Source: BOKV01 sp041739225 (GTDB lineage: Bacteria; Pseudomonadota; Alphaproteobacteria; Rhizobiales; Rhizobiaceae). Taken from it: 61,053 nt of DNA. The translations under genes were made by a program, and so were the position numbers. The notes under the pieces were generated by a model that was not told where the DNA came from, did no database searches, and saw only the letters and a list, made by a program, of their open reading frames with translations. The stretch is taken from positions 1-61,053 of the forward strand of contig JBGSOG010000105.1 of NCBI GenBank assembly GCA_041739225.1, written 5' to 3'. Of the stretch, positions 8,353 to 17,173 are shown in pieces (the first letter of the stretch is position 1; each line of letters begins with the position of its first letter).

Positions 8353-9969
8353 CTATTGCTTTTCCCAGACGGCAAAGGCATCGCGGAAAACCTTGTCGCC
8401 GATGGCGCCTTTTTCCAGCGTTACCAGCGCCCGCCGTCCGGTGGTGTAGCCGAGCGGTATGTCAATCCAGCTGGATTCGACCAAAAGACGCTTGTTGGTT
8501 CCCAATGCCTGCTCGAGATTGTTGAGCGCAATCAGGAAATAACCGGTGTCGATCTTTGCCGGCACCGCGACAAGACCCTCGCCCCGCGCCTGTTCGTTCG
8601 ATTTCATCACAAAACGGGCAACATTGTCGATGCTGCCACCGGTGAAATCCGCTGGCGCCGAAAACAGCAACTCGATGATATGGCTTGCAGGAAGCGCATC
8701 GTCGACATTGCGCTTGATGGTAATGTCCATCACAAGGCCGCGCCCTGGAACATCCAGCCTGCCTTTGATGACTGGCTCAGGCGGCAATCCTTCGGTTGGC
8801 GATTGCTCTTCAAGCGACCACACGACAGCCGCTTCATCGCGTGTCGCTCCGGCGCCAGATGCGCCTTCTTCATAAAGATAGGCTTTTTGCCCAATGCCGG
8901 GCTGAGCCGCAGGTATGTCGGAAGCCGGTTGCTCGGGCTGGGCTTCGGCAGTTGCCGGAGCCTGCGGGGTCTCTTCCACCGGCTTTACATTGGGCTCGCC
9001 TGCCGTTTGGTTAGTCGCAGTCTCTGCACTCGGTGTTACTGGTTCCGTCACTTCACCGGGCTGCGCTTGCGTCGCAGGCGGCGGTGTACCATTTTCCTCG
9101 CCATCCGTGCCTTCGGCGGCAGGCGTCGTGCCATCGCCACCAAGCCGCGCTTCTTCCTTGCCGTCGCCGTCGGCAGGCTTGGCTGCCGGATCGGATTCAG
9201 CTGTGTCCTGTGCGGTTTGCGGCTGGCTGGCCCCCATTCCAAGTGCGGCCAGCAACGGGTCCTTGTTTCGCCACAGGGCATATGCCCCGCCCGCCAAAAG
9301 ACCGAAGATGACCAGTCCGGCAATGATTGCAGTTACCGGACCTGAGGTGCGGCGTGAGGGCTCCTGCGCGCCCCGCAGCCCCGAATTTGGCGAAGGCCGA
9401 ACCCGAACCGGACGATCGACATCCTGAAACACATCCAGCGATGTGTCGTAGGCTGGGGGATCGTTCCGGGCAGGTGCTGCTGGCGGGCGCGACCCTGCGA
9501 GTGGCTGCGAGCCTGCCAGTGGTTGTGAACCGGGCTGCGGCTGCAAGGGACGCGGAGCAGGTGTTGCCGGACGGACCGTTGCAGGACGGGCCATGGCAGG
9601 GTCGACAGGACGAACCGGTGCAGCCGGACGCAGTGCTGCCGGCTGTTGACCTGTTGCCGGAATTGACGTCTGCGGCATCTGAACCGGTCTGGCTACCGGC
9701 TGTTGAACTGGCGCAGGTGCCACCGTCGCCTGCACAGGGCGTACAAAAGCTGGATTGGCAGCAACACTTTCCGCTTCGATCCGTTCAATTGCCGCTTCAA
9801 GTGCGCTCATCTGGCGCGAAATCGCGTCCTCGGATGGAGGCGGGTTCATGGCGCGCAACTGCCGGTCTATTGCACTGCGTGCCTTGCCGAACACGAGCTT
9901 GCGATTTTCGGCCGTGTTGGCAGGCAATCCTGAAACGGTTTTCTTCAGAATCGAATAATAATCAGCCAT
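8353..9969 (-). CDS. Pro/Ala-rich single-pass membrane protein, rhizobial family of unknown function
   Basis: The 538-residue product has three parts: an N-terminal helical segment (residues 1-70, beginning MADYYSILKKTVSGLP) that I recognise as the opening of a hypothetical family common in Hyphomicrobiales; a Pro/Ala/Gln-rich low-complexity linker with short SQPLAG repeats (about 150-160); and one transmembrane helix (about 211-232) leading to a second acidic linker and a conserved C-terminal globular domain of about 150 residues. It lies 124 bases downstream of purA on the same strand. No enzymatic motif is visible; an envelope-spanning structural or signalling role is inference. Confidence 0.8.
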   Translation of the reverse strand: MADYYSILKKTVSGLPANTAENRKLVFGKARSAIDRQLRAMNPPPSEDAISRQMSALEAAIERIEAESVAANPAFVRPVQATVAPAPVQQPVARPVQMPQTSIPATGQQPAALRPAAPVRPVDPAMARPATVRPATPAPRPLQPQPGSQPLAGSQPLAGSRPPAAPARNDPPAYDTSLDVFQDVDRPVRVRPSPNSGLRGAQEPSRRTSGPVTAIIAGLVIFGLLAGGAYALWRNKDPLLAALGMGASQPQTAQDTAESDPAAKPADGDGKEEARLGGDGTTPAAEGTDGEENGTPPPATQAQPGEVTEPVTPSAETATNQTAGEPNVKPVEETPQAPATAEAQPEQPASDIPAAQPGIGQKAYLYEEGASGAGATRDEAAVVWSLEEQSPTEGLPPEPVIKGRLDVPGRGLVMDITIKRNVDDALPASHIIELLFSAPADFTGGSIDNVARFVMKSNEQARGEGLVAVPAKIDTGYFLIALNNLEQALGTNKRLLVESSWIDIPLGYTTGRRALVTLEKGAIGDKVFRDAFAVWEKQ

Positions 9970-10093
9970 TCACCCAACCATCCGCATTTCATTTGCCCCG
10001 GCAATTTTTTCCCAGCCGCGAGAAACTCCTCAAATGCGGCGGGCTGTAGACCAAAACGTGTATGGCACACATCATAAACTCACAAGCCCCAGC

Positions 10094-11392
10094 TCAATCC
10101 GCAAATGGATCTTGAACCAGGATTGTGTCTTCACGTTCAGGGCTTGTCGAGAGCATCGCCACCGGTGCCCCGATCAGTTCCTCGATCAATCGAACATATT
10201 TGATCGCTTGGGCTGGCAGCTGTGCCCAGGAACGCGCGCCAACGGTTGAATCTTTCCAGCCTTCGACACTGGTGTAAACCGGTTCGATCCGGGCCTGCCT
10301 GCCTTGGCTTGCCGGCATGTAGTCAATCGCCTGACCATCAAGCATGTAGCCCGTGCAAATGCGGATCTCGTCCAAACCATCGAGAACATCAAGTTTGGTC
10401 AGGGCAATGCCGGTGATACCGTTGAGCGCAACCGCCTGGCGCACCAGTACTGCATCGAACCAGCCACAACGGCGCTTGCGCCCTGTTACCGTACCGAATT
10501 CGTGGCCGCGTGTGCCCAGGAACTCGCCGATTTCGTTTTGCTGTTCTGTTGGAAACGGCCCTTCACCAACCCTGGTTGTGTAGGCTTTGGTGATGCCCAG
10601 CACATAGCCAACAGAACCTGGACCCATGCCTGACCCAGCCGCTGCCTGCCCCGCCACAGTGTTGGAAGACGTCACGAACGGATAAGTGCCATGGTCAATG
10701 TCCAGCAAAGTTCCTTGCGCGCCCTCAAAAAGAATGCGTGCGCCTGCACGTTTGCGCTCGTCGAGCAATTTCCAGACCGGCTCGATGAAAGGCAAAATGC
10801 GATCAGCAACCTGCGTCAACTCCGACATGATGGCCGCATGGGTGACCTCGGGCTGGCCCAGGCCACGCCGCAACGCATTGTGGTGGGTAAGCACGCGGTC
10901 GATCTTGGCAGGAAGCGTTTCAAGATTGGCAAGGTCCAGCATGCGGATGGCACGTCGTCCAACCTTGTCCTCGTAGGCCGGACCAATACCGCGCCGCGTC
11001 GTACCGATTTTCGTGCCCGAATTGGAGGCGGCATCCTCACGGATGGCATCAAGTTCGCGGTGCAGCGACAGGATCAGCGTGGCGTTTTCCGCGATCCGCA
11101 GGTTTTCCGGCGTGACGCGAACACCCTGCGCTGAAAGCTTCTCGATTTCGGCAATCAAGGCATGCGGATCAACCACCACGCCATTGCCGATAACGGCCAG
11201 CTTGCCCGGACGCACGACACCTGAAGGCATCAGGGACAGCTTGTAGCTCACCCCGTCTATGACCAGCGTGTGACCTGCATTGTGGCCGCCCTGGAAGCGC
11301 ACCACAATATCAGCGCGCTCGGACAACCAGTCGACAATCTTGCCTTTGCCCTCGTCTCCCCACTGGGACCCGATCACCACAACATTGGCCAT
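10094..11392 (-). CDS. purA: Adenylosuccinate synthetase
   Basis: The 432-residue enzyme catalyses the GTP-dependent condensation of IMP with aspartate, the first committed step to AMP. The signature GDEGKGK is at residues 12-18 and FQGGHNAGHT near 34-43; the length matches bacterial PurA. ATG 11392 is preceded by AGGAAAA, while an upstream ATG would add 22 atypical residues. It is followed on the same strand by the membrane protein gene ending at 8353. Confidence 0.97.
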   Translation of the reverse strand: MANVVVIGSQWGDEGKGKIVDWLSERADIVVRFQGGHNAGHTLVIDGVSYKLSLMPSGVVRPGKLAVIGNGVVVDPHALIAEIEKLSAQGVRVTPENLRIAENATLILSLHRELDAIREDAASNSGTKIGTTRRGIGPAYEDKVGRRAIRMLDLANLETLPAKIDRVLTHHNALRRGLGQPEVTHAAIMSELTQVADRILPFIEPVWKLLDERKRAGARILFEGAQGTLLDIDHGTYPFVTSSNTVAGQAAAGSGMGPGSVGYVLGITKAYTTRVGEGPFPTEQQNEIGEFLGTRGHEFGTVTGRKRRCGWFDAVLVRQAVALNGITGIALTKLDVLDGLDEIRICTGYMLDGQAIDYMPASQGRQARIEPVYTSVEGWKDSTVGARSWAQLPAQAIKYVRLIEELIGAPVAMLSTSPEREDTILVQDPFAD

Positions 11393-11562
11393 GCATTTTT
11401 CCTGGTATTTCGTCGAACAGGCAAACTTTGCCCGTCGCCATGCCCCGTTCGCCCGCAAGGGCGGTTGTTATTAGGCGCAAAAGCCGCCAAACATCAAGCG
11501 TTGGCGATTACCTAACAATTCGGGAACCAATTGTTTTTTTAGAGCAGTTTCATGGAATGCAG

Positions 11563-11859
11563 CTACGCATAGAAGGCGAACACTTTAGATTTTTCTTCCT
11601 CAAAACGTTGCTTTTGCAGGTCAGTTGGGGGATTCGCTGGTTTGTATCCAATCTGTCCGGGCATACTGTGTTTCTTGTTCACGACTAAGTATGTTATGTC
11701 CGGCCTCCTCAATTTGGTCTCCTCGTGACCAATGTCGTCGAGAATTGGCTTCCAAGGCCCTTGCGCGGACATGCCCACTAGCTTTGCTAGCTCGCCATAA
11801 AATATGGTTTTTCGCTGTTTGGCCCTTTCAATGAGAATTTTGCGAATTTTATCTTTCAT
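11563..11859 (-). CDS. Small soluble protein of unknown function in an AT-rich islet
   Basis: A 98-residue product starts at ATG 11859 (an in-frame ATG eight codons upstream is less likely). It has a helical N-terminus and motifs ITYGELAKLVGM-like (here IFYGELAKLVGMSAQG) and TYLVVNKKHSMPG, a pattern I have seen in short hypothetical proteins that resemble the DNA-binding domain of alkyltransferase-like proteins; this resemblance is weak and unverified. The gene and its flanks (about 11500-11935) are clearly richer in A+T than the neighbouring purA and transporter genes, suggesting transfer. No partner gene is adjacent. Confidence 0.6.
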   Translation of the reverse strand: MKDKIRKILIERAKQRKTIFYGELAKLVGMSAQGPWKPILDDIGHEETKLRRPDITYLVVNKKHSMPGQIGYKPANPPTDLQKQRFEEEKSKVFAFYA

Positions 11860-11936
11860 AAAAGAACACTCCACTGCCCACATCGCATTCCGACTTTACA
11901 TTTTTACTTCGCCTACAATCTAATTGGATCTCTGAA

Positions 11937-12863
11937 ATGAATCAAACTCCACAATACAACGGAACAGCCTTTTTGCGCCGCCTTGCGAGCCGACCCTACC
12001 TGATCCTCACAATCACAGCCCTGCTGTGGGCGGGAAACGCCATCGCCGGCAAGTTTGCGGTAGGCCACATCTCGCCGTTCACGCTGACCAGCCTGCGTTG
12101 GCTCGTCGCGGTACTGATTCTGTTGCCATTCTCAATTGCGCCGTTGCGCCGAGACTGGCCGGTAATCCGCAAGAACTTGCCTTACCTGCTGTTTTGCGGA
12201 GCAATAGGTTTCGCCCTTTTCAACAACCTTTTGTATTTGGCGCTCAACCATACGACCGCGATCAATGCAGGAATCCTTCAGGCTTCAATGCCGCTGTTCG
12301 TTTTTGCCTTCAATTTCATGATTTTCCAGATCCGCGCCACCGGCCTGCAACTTGTCGGTTTTGTGCTCACACTGATCGGCGTGGCGTTGACCGCATCAGG
12401 CGGCGATTTGCTCAATCTGGCACAAACGCAATTCAACATCGGCGACATTTACATGGTTGTCGCGGTCATTTTCTACGGGCTGTATTCCGTGGCGCTGTCA
12501 CGAAAGCCGCCATTGCACTGGGCATCGTTCATTATTGTACCTGCCATCTTTGCCCTTTTGGTTTCCCTGCCGTTCACGCTCTGGGAAACCTTGCAGCCAC
12601 AATTTGTCGCGCCCGACGGACAGGGCTGGGCGGTGGTGGTCTATACCGCCATTTTCCCGGCCATCATTTCGCAGGTGCTTTGGGTGCGCGGCCTCGACAT
12701 CATCGGTTCCAACCGCGGCGGCGTATTCATCAATCTGGTGCCGATTTTCGCGGCCGCCTTGGCTGTTTTGCTGCTTGGCGAGCGCTTTGGCATTCATCAC
12801 GCCATCGCGCTGGTGTTGGTCGTTGCCGGCGTCGCGATGAGCCAGAAACTGGCGAAGGTTTGA
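11937..12863 (+). CDS. DMT-superfamily (EamA) transporter
   Basis: The 308-residue integral membrane protein has about ten transmembrane helices arranged as two EamA repeats (residues about 20-150 and 165-300). The first repeat contains ALLWAGNAIAGKFAVG and the second ends in GVAMSQKLAKV. The family exports amino acids, metabolites or drugs; the substrate cannot be told from sequence. The gene is divergent from the small unknown gene and converges on the DUF1902 gene 21 bases away, so it is monocistronic. Confidence 0.9.
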   Translation: MNQTPQYNGTAFLRRLASRPYLILTITALLWAGNAIAGKFAVGHISPFTLTSLRWLVAVLILLPFSIAPLRRDWPVIRKNLPYLLFCGAIGFALFNNLLYLALNHTTAINAGILQASMPLFVFAFNFMIFQIRATGLQLVGFVLTLIGVALTASGGDLLNLAQTQFNIGDIYMVVAVIFYGLYSVALSRKPPLHWASFIIVPAIFALLVSLPFTLWETLQPQFVAPDGQGWAVVVYTAIFPAIISQVLWVRGLDIIGSNRGGVFINLVPIFAAALAVLLLGERFGIHHAIALVLVVAGVAMSQKLAKV

Positions 12864-12884
12864 AAAGAACAGATCCAGTTGCAG

Positions 12885-13097
12885 CTACCCAAAAGCAACT
12901 GCAGCAGTCACTTCCGATACAACCATCTCAATTTCGACTGCCAGCGAAGCGTCATCGAAATAGTCCGCAGCAACGAGTTCAATTCTTTGGCGCAGCGCCT
13001 TGAGGCTGTTTGCCTCGGTTGCAATACCTTCACTGCGCGCGATGCCAATCCAGACTTCCGCCTCATCGTCCCAATATGCGTACACAACAATCTTCAT
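12885..13097 (-). CDS. DUF1902 (HicB-like) small protein
   Basis: The 70-residue product starts at ATG 13097 with KIVVYAYWDDEAEVWIGIARSEG, followed by TEANSLKALRQRIELV, matching DUF1902, a small alpha/beta fold related to HicB antitoxins. No HicA-like or other toxin gene is adjacent: the neighbours are serA (58 bases upstream, same strand) and the converging transporter. It may be an orphan antitoxin remnant or a housekeeping protein of the DUF1902 type that often stands alone in alphaproteobacteria. Confidence 0.75.
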   Translation of the reverse strand: MKIVVYAYWDDEAEVWIGIARSEGIATEANSLKALRQRIELVAADYFDDASLAVEIEMVVSEVTAAVAFG

Positions 13098-13155
13098 GAC
13101 TTTGCCTGCCACAGACTGACCATCCATCGTCTTTCTTGCCAATAAAGTGGCCCAC

Positions 13156-14754
13156 TCACACCACGTCAAATGTCAGCGGTTTGACCTGCAGGAACAGGTT
13201 TGAATCCATGATCATGTCCAGCACCGGCTTTTCCACCGGGCCGTCGAGGTAGAGCAATGCGATGGCATTTCCGCCCGGCTTGTCACGTCCAAGCTGGAAG
13301 TTGGCGATGTTGACGCCGGCCTGGCCAAAGATGGTGCCAAGCGTTCCGATCACGCCCGGCACGTCGTCATTGGTGGTGTAAATCATGTAACGGCCAATTT
13401 CAGCGTCAAGATTGATGCCTTTGATCTGGATGAAGCGTGGCTTGCCATCTGAGAACACCGTACCGGCAACCGAACGGGTTTGTTTCTCTGTGGTCACGAT
13501 TATCTTGATGTAGCTGTCAAAAACGCCGGACTTGTCTTGCGTCGTCTCGGAAATGTGGATGCCGCGTTCCTTGGCCATGATCGGAGCAGACACCATGTTG
13601 ACGTCGGCAACCTGGCTCTTGATCAAACCGGCAATGGCGGCGCTGGTCAGCGCCTTGGTGTTCATCTGCGCGACTGCGCCGTCATAGACAATCTCGATCC
13701 GCGCGATTGGCGTGTTTTCCGTTACTTGCCCGGCAAAAGCTCCCAGATGTTCCGCCAGCTTGATGAACGGCATCAGCTTTGGCGCTTCATCGGCGGAAAT
13801 GGATGGCATGTTGAGGGCGTTGGAAACCGCACCGTTGATCAGGTAGTCGGCCATTTGTTCAGCCACCTGAAGCGCCACGTTTTCCTGCGCCTCGGTGGTG
13901 GATGCGCCCAGATGCGGTGTGCAAACCACGTTCGGCAGGCCAAACAACGGGCTGTCGGTAGCCGGTTCGGTTTCGAACACATCAAAACCTGCACCGGCGA
14001 CTTTCCCGGCCCTTATGGCATCGGCAAGATCGGCCTCGACCACCAGCCCGCCGCGCGCGCAATTGATGATGCGCACACCATCCTTCATCTGGGCAATGGC
14101 AGCAGCGTCGATGATGTTCTTCGTCTTTTCGGTCATCGGCACGTGCAGCGTGATGAAATCAGCCTTTGCAAAAACGGCGTCCAGTTCCGCTTTTTCAATG
14201 CCCAGTTCGTCCGCCCGTTCCTGGCTGAGAAACGGGTCATAGGCCACGACGCGCATTTTCAGGCCACGCGCGCGAACGGCGACAATGGAACCGATGTTGC
14301 CACAGCCGATCAGACCGAGCGTCTTGCCGGTAATCTCCACACCCATAAACCGGTTCTTTTCCCACTTGCCGGCTTGCGTCGAGGTATCTGCCTGCGGAAT
14401 TTGTCGCGCCACCGCAAACAGCAGGGCTATGGCGTGCTCTGCCGTGGTGATCGAATTGCCGAACGGCGTGTTCATCACGATGATGCCCTTGCGGCTGGCT
14501 GCAGGAATATCAACATTGTCGACGCCGATCCCCGCCCGGCCGATCACTTTCAGGCGGCCGGCCGCGCTGATGATCTTGTCGGTGACCTTGGTTGCCGAGC
14601 GGATTGCCAGCCCGTCATAATTGCCAATAACCTCAAACAACTTGTCCTTGTCCTTGCCAAGGTCCGGCAGATAGTCGACCTCAACGCCATAACGGCGGAA
14701 GATTTCGACTGCGGTTTCGGAAAGGGCGTCGGAAACGAGAACGCGTGGTGCCAT
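13156..14754 (-). CDS. serA: D-3-phosphoglycerate dehydrogenase
   Basis: The 532-residue enzyme oxidises 3-phosphoglycerate to 3-phosphohydroxypyruvate with NAD, opening serine synthesis. The NAD site reads GLIGCGNIGSIVA, the catalytic region includes INCARGGLV, and the C-terminal ACT domain carries DDVPGVIGTLGTIFGQAGVNIANFQLGR-like sequence, so allosteric control by serine is plausible. Length and the intervening substrate-binding domain fit the long SerA type. It is 76 bases downstream of serC and co-directional, presumably one operon under the serC leader. Confidence 0.97.
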   Translation of the reverse strand: MAPRVLVSDALSETAVEIFRRYGVEVDYLPDLGKDKDKLFEVIGNYDGLAIRSATKVTDKIISAAGRLKVIGRAGIGVDNVDIPAASRKGIIVMNTPFGNSITTAEHAIALLFAVARQIPQADTSTQAGKWEKNRFMGVEITGKTLGLIGCGNIGSIVAVRARGLKMRVVAYDPFLSQERADELGIEKAELDAVFAKADFITLHVPMTEKTKNIIDAAAIAQMKDGVRIINCARGGLVVEADLADAIRAGKVAGAGFDVFETEPATDSPLFGLPNVVCTPHLGASTTEAQENVALQVAEQMADYLINGAVSNALNMPSISADEAPKLMPFIKLAEHLGAFAGQVTENTPIARIEIVYDGAVAQMNTKALTSAAIAGLIKSQVADVNMVSAPIMAKERGIHISETTQDKSGVFDSYIKIIVTTEKQTRSVAGTVFSDGKPRFIQIKGINLDAEIGRYMIYTTNDDVPGVIGTLGTIFGQAGVNIANFQLGRDKPGGNAIALLYLDGPVEKPVLDMIMDSNLFLQVKPLTFDVV

Positions 14755-14830
14755 GATGGCCTCCTTGGGAAAATAAATGCGGGATGGGACAAGGTGGGAG
14801 CGCTGGCGCGAAAGCCGCCAGCAGCAAAAA

Positions 14831-16006
14831 TCAAGTCGCCTTCTTGAGGCTGGCCAATTGCGTGTGGAAAGCCCAGTCAATCCAGGGCGTCAAGGCTTCG
14901 ACGTCAGACTTTTCCACCGTTGCGCCGGTCCAGATCCGCAGGCCCGCCGGCGCATCGCGGTAATGTCCGATGTCGTATGCGACACCTTCCTTTTCGAGCA
15001 ACGCGACCACGCCCTTGGCAAAAGCTGCTTTACCTTCATCATCCAGCGCTGCAACCACCGGATCGGCGAAGACCATACAGACCGAAGTGTTGGACCGTGT
15101 TTCCGGGGTCTTTGCGAGAAAGTCGATCCAATCGGTCTGCGCAACAAATCGTTCCAGGACTGCCAGATTGCCATCGGCGCGCGAAATCAGCGCGTCCAGC
15201 CCGCCAATTGAAGCAGACCAGTCCAGCGCATCTAGATAGTCCTCAACGCACAGCATCGATGGGGTATTGATGGTTTCGCCCTGAAAAATGCCTTCGATCA
15301 ATTTGCCCTTGGCAACCAGTCGGAAGATTTTCGGCATTGGCCAGGCGGGCTTGTAGCTTTCGAGCCGCTCGACTGCGCGCGGTGACAGGATCAGCATCCC
15401 GTGCGCGGCTTCACCGCCCAGCACTTTTTGCCAGGAAAACGTCACCACATCGAGCTTGTCAAAAGGCAATTCCTGGGCAAAGGCAGCCGAAGTGGCATCG
15501 CAAAGCGTCAGGCCCTGACGTTCTGCCGGGATAATTTCACCGTTTGGCATGCGCACGCCCGAGGTGGTGCCATTCCAGGTGAACACCACGTCGCGGTCGA
15601 AATCGACCTGCGAAAAATCAGGAAGTTCACCGTAAGGGGCTTCAAAAGTCCGGGTGTCTGAAAGTTTCAGTTCTTTGACGGCATCGGCAACCCATCCGGC
15701 ACCAAAGCTCTCCCAAGCCACGAGGTCAACGCCGCGTGCGCCCAGCAATGACCACATGGCCATTTCGAAAGCTCCGGTGTCCGACGCGGGAACAATCCCG
15801 ATCCGGTAGTCTGCCGGAACCCCAAGGATGGCGCGGGTTTTCTCGATTGCGTCCTGGAGTTTGGTTTTGCCAATTTTGGCGCGATGCGAGCGACCCAGCG
15901 CTGCATGGCGAAGGGCTTCCAGCGACCAACCTGGTCGTTTGGCGCAAGGGCCGGAGGAAAAATTGGGGTTTGCCGGGCGAAGCACCGGCTTGGCGATCAT
16001 GTTCAT
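14831..16006 (-). CDS. serC: Phosphoserine aminotransferase
   Basis: The 391-residue PLP enzyme converts 3-phosphohydroxypyruvate and glutamate to O-phosphoserine. The Schiff-base lysine lies in SWQKVLGGEAAHG. The alphaproteobacterial form has this length and the N-terminal NFSSGPCAKRPGWS block. Two ATGs (16006 and 16000) are possible; AAGGA sits nine bases ahead of the first. serA follows, and two hairpins lie immediately upstream (see the leader entry). Confidence 0.97.
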   Translation of the reverse strand: MNMIAKPVLRPANPNFSSGPCAKRPGWSLEALRHAALGRSHRAKIGKTKLQDAIEKTRAILGVPADYRIGIVPASDTGAFEMAMWSLLGARGVDLVAWESFGAGWVADAVKELKLSDTRTFEAPYGELPDFSQVDFDRDVVFTWNGTTSGVRMPNGEIIPAERQGLTLCDATSAAFAQELPFDKLDVVTFSWQKVLGGEAAHGMLILSPRAVERLESYKPAWPMPKIFRLVAKGKLIEGIFQGETINTPSMLCVEDYLDALDWSASIGGLDALISRADGNLAVLERFVAQTDWIDFLAKTPETRSNTSVCMVFADPVVAALDDEGKAAFAKGVVALLEKEGVAYDIGHYRDAPAGLRIWTGATVEKSDVEALTPWIDWAFHTQLASLKKAT

Positions 16007-16010
16007 TTGC

Positions 16011-16050
16011 GGCTATCCTTCCAGATAGAGAGCCCCTCGTTGGGGAGGGG
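16011..16050 (-). ncRNA. Candidate serC leader motif (two tandem hairpins)
   Basis: Reading toward serC on the minus strand there are two close hairpins: CCCCTC / GAGGGG with a 6-base loop (16033-16050), then CTATC / GATAG with loop TGGAAG (16013-16028). The Shine-Dalgarno bases lie in the loop and 3' arm of the second. This fits the described alphaproteobacterial serC RNA motif, a putative cis-regulatory leader of serC-serA. The sequence match to the published consensus was not computed. Confidence 0.6.
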
Positions 16051-16160
16051 TGGCCCGCTTTGGCGTCTAATCCACCACCATTGCAACGTCAAGCGCCAAT
16101 ATGCAGCGAACGGCAAAATCCGGTCCGGCTGCGACATTGTGTTTGTTGTGGTGCGGATGG

Positions 16161-16196
16161 CAAAACGAAAAAGCAGCAGGTTTTACCCTGCTGCTT
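16161..16196 (-). terminator. Intrinsic terminator of the outer-membrane protein gene
   Basis: A perfect 10-bp stem AAGCAGCAGG / CCTGCTGCTT (16171-16196) with a 6-base loop is followed on the minus strand by TTTTTCGTTTT. It lies 28 bases past the stop of the gene ending at 16225 and insulates it from serC. Confidence 0.9.
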
Positions 16197-16224
16197 CTCC
16201 TGGCAACCAACTTGGAGGTCAGGT

Positions 16225-17049
16225 TTACCAGATTTCGTAACGCAGCCCAACTTTGAGCTCGTGAATGTTGATCCCCGACGCAGTGGGCGCGGTGGCGTCA
16301 GAGCCGAAACTCACGTCGTAATGTGTGGTGTACTTGTAGCCCATGTCGACGATCCAGCGGTCGCTGATGCGGTAATCCACACCTGCCATCGCGGAAAGCG
16401 ATACCTGCGTCGTGTTGCTCTCGACTTCACGGGTTGATGTACCTACCCATTCTTCGGTGAGCAGACCGCCCGAATGTGTGGCAATCGGGCAATCTTCACC
16501 CACATCAAGACGGCACCTGTCGAGTACGGTTCGCTCGAAATTTACCTGGGCAAGACCTGCACCTGCCCCGACATAGGGCCGGAAACTGCCAACCGAACCC
16601 ATTGAATAATAGGCATTGGCCTGAATTGTGGTTGATGTGACATCGGCTGTGTCGGCGGTGCCGCATTCGCCGTCAAACGGAAAATCGCAGGCGTAGTAGC
16701 TGGACGTTCCCTCGAAGTTCATGCCGCTGAACTGCGTCAGCGTGATGTCGCCACGCAGTCGTTCATTGAAAATGTAACCAACGCCAACCGAAGGCGAGAC
16801 GTTTTCAAAAAGTGCACTGCCCCCGATATCGGCAGTTCCACCAACGCCATAACTTCCCGATCCGCTCACATGCGGCGTACCGATGTCACCGCGAAGATAC
16901 CAGCCGCTGCCAAACTCGACCGGGGTTGTCTCGCCGCCCTGGATGTAGCCCCCGTCAAGGTCCGCCGCGACCGCTGACAGCGGGGCAAAAACCAGTGCGA
17001 AAATGGCAATCGTCGAGGCGGCACGTTTGAAAATGGTCGGCTGTGTCAC
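16225..17049 (-). CDS. Outer-membrane beta-barrel protein (Omp25/Omp31-like porin family)
   Basis: The GTG at 17049 is preceded by AAGGG at good spacing and starts a signal peptide ending near AVAADL; the nearest ATG (17100) would add a 17-residue tail before it. The 274-residue product shows WYLRGDIG, repeated alternating hydrophobic strands, VGVGYIFNERLRGDITL, FRPYVGAGAG and a C-terminal aromatic residue (RYEIW), all typical of eight-stranded outer-membrane proteins of the rhizobial Omp25 type. Four Cys residues in loops are unusual for the family. It is a paralogue of the gene ending at 17174, in tandem. Confidence 0.88.
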   Translation of the reverse strand: MTQPTIFKRAASTIAIFALVFAPLSAVAADLDGGYIQGGETTPVEFGSGWYLRGDIGTPHVSGSGSYGVGGTADIGGSALFENVSPSVGVGYIFNERLRGDITLTQFSGMNFEGTSSYYACDFPFDGECGTADTADVTSTTIQANAYYSMGSVGSFRPYVGAGAGLAQVNFERTVLDRCRLDVGEDCPIATHSGGLLTEEWVGTSTREVESNTTQVSLSAMAGVDYRISDRWIVDMGYKYTTHYDVSFGSDATAPTASGINIHELKVGLRYEIW

Positions 17050-17115
17050 GATACGCACCCTTGGGAATCGGAGTTGAAAACGCAAAGCTGTTTCCAGCAT
17101 GTGTCCGGGGATTGC

Positions 17116-17136
17116 GGTGCCGGTAATTCCGGCACC
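17116..17136 (-). other. Perfect 8-bp hairpin between tandem porin genes
   Basis: GGTGCCGG (17116-17123), loop TAATT, CCGGCACC (17129-17136). It lies just ahead of the GTG-started porin gene on the minus strand and could be part of its 5' untranslated region or a transcript end of the upstream paralogue. Confidence 0.5.
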
Positions 17137-17150
17137 GTGTGGTCTTCAAA

Positions 17151-17165
17151 GCCCGGCTAGCGGGC
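17151..17165 (-). terminator. Weak terminator after the upstream porin gene
   Basis: GCCCG / CGGGC with loop GCTAG, followed on the minus strand by TTTGAAG. It lies 9 bases past the stop of the 17174-17983 gene; a short stem and short T run make it a weak candidate. Confidence 0.45.
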
Positions 17166-17173
17166 CCTTTTGC

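Noticed and set aside
9481..9660. Repetitive DNA (CTGCGAG/GCCTGCCAG units) as a repeat array
   Set aside because: It is coding low complexity for Pro/Ala/Gln-rich linker inside the 8353-9969 gene, not a CRISPR or tandem-repeat locus.
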